DNA of 64,000 nt from Ascochyta rabiei. Taxonomy: Eukaryota > Ascomycota > Dothideomycetes > Pleosporales > Didymellaceae. The position numbers were made by a program, and so were the translations under genes. The notes under the pieces were generated by a model, which was not told the DNA's origin, did no database searches, and was given only the letters and a program-made list of their open reading frames with translations. The stretch is taken from the NCBI RefSeq assembly GCF_004011695.2, contig NC_082413.1, forward strand, positions 434,001 to 498,000, in the 5' to 3' direction. Every line of letters begins with the position of its first letter. Position 1 is the first letter of the stretch. Shown piece after piece: positions 63,953-64,000 of the stretch.

Positions 63953-64000
63953 TAGATCACAGCCCCTCTTTTGAACGATGGAAAGAGGGGCTGTGATCTA
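63953..64000. repeat. Perfect 19-bp inverted repeat at the window edge
   Basis: TAGATCACAGCCCCTCTTT at 63953-63971 is followed after ten bases by its exact reverse complement at 63982-64000. It could be a strong hairpin in RNA or DNA, a small inverted-repeat element, or the start of a larger palindrome cut by the window end. Confidence 0.9.

Overview
This window reads as filamentous ascomycete DNA, most likely a Dothideomycete of the Pleosporales type. That placement rests on general knowledge and was not tested. Genes are split by short introns (47-108 bp) with GT(A/G)NGT donors and CT(A/G)A(C/G) branch points. Protein families are typical of Pezizomycotina: HET, 2EXR, DUF3328/UstYa, DUF3435 and a Fot1/pogo transposon. 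Repeated DNA carries a strong repeat-induced point mutation (RIP) signature, C-to-T and G-to-A, which turns Trp and Gln codons into stops and Asp into Asn.

Layout. 0.7-16.9 kb is ordinary gene space: a PCL-type cyclin, two tandem diverged paralogues with coiled coils, a conserved fungal protein, an ING/PHD chromatin reader, a 5'-nucleotidase-type metallophosphoesterase whose first intron is GC-AG, and a 2EXR protein. 16.9-19.9 kb holds the most interesting locus. A UstYa/DUF3328 oxidase-like gene is transcribed away from a 250-residue secreted precursor made of five Tyr/Gly-rich double repeats. Each repeat ends in a Kex2 Lys-Arg site followed by an Asp/Glu-Ala dipeptide. This is the architecture of dikaritin-type fungal RiPP precursors.

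20-36 kb is a degraded accessory island bounded by two copies of the same 81-bp sequence in direct orientation. It contains a decayed DUF3435 tyrosine recombinase (the family of Starship captains), stop-ridden TPR arrays like those of fungal NLRs, a pseudogene with three Gln-to-stop changes, a decayed Myb/SANT gene on the other strand, and an apparently intact AIM9/APH-type gene. 36-57.9 kb returns to core genes: a membrane protein, a TFIP11/Ntr1 splicing factor, a large disordered protein whose 3' end is tandemly copied and RIP-mutated, a PDK1/Pkh kinase with PH domain, a disordered protein, a GNAT acetyltransferase with an internal 12-bp repeat, a RING protein, tRNA-Lys(CUU) and a histidine phosphatase.

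58.5-60.3 kb is a full-length 1852-bp Fot1/pogo element with 60-bp inverted repeats, killed by RIP. It sits just upstream of a secreted 224-residue protein. A HET-domain gene follows, and the window ends in a perfect 19-bp inverted repeat.

Splice sites were placed by eye: frame continuity and, where possible, family motifs across the junction were checked. All family assignments come from motif recognition, not from searches.
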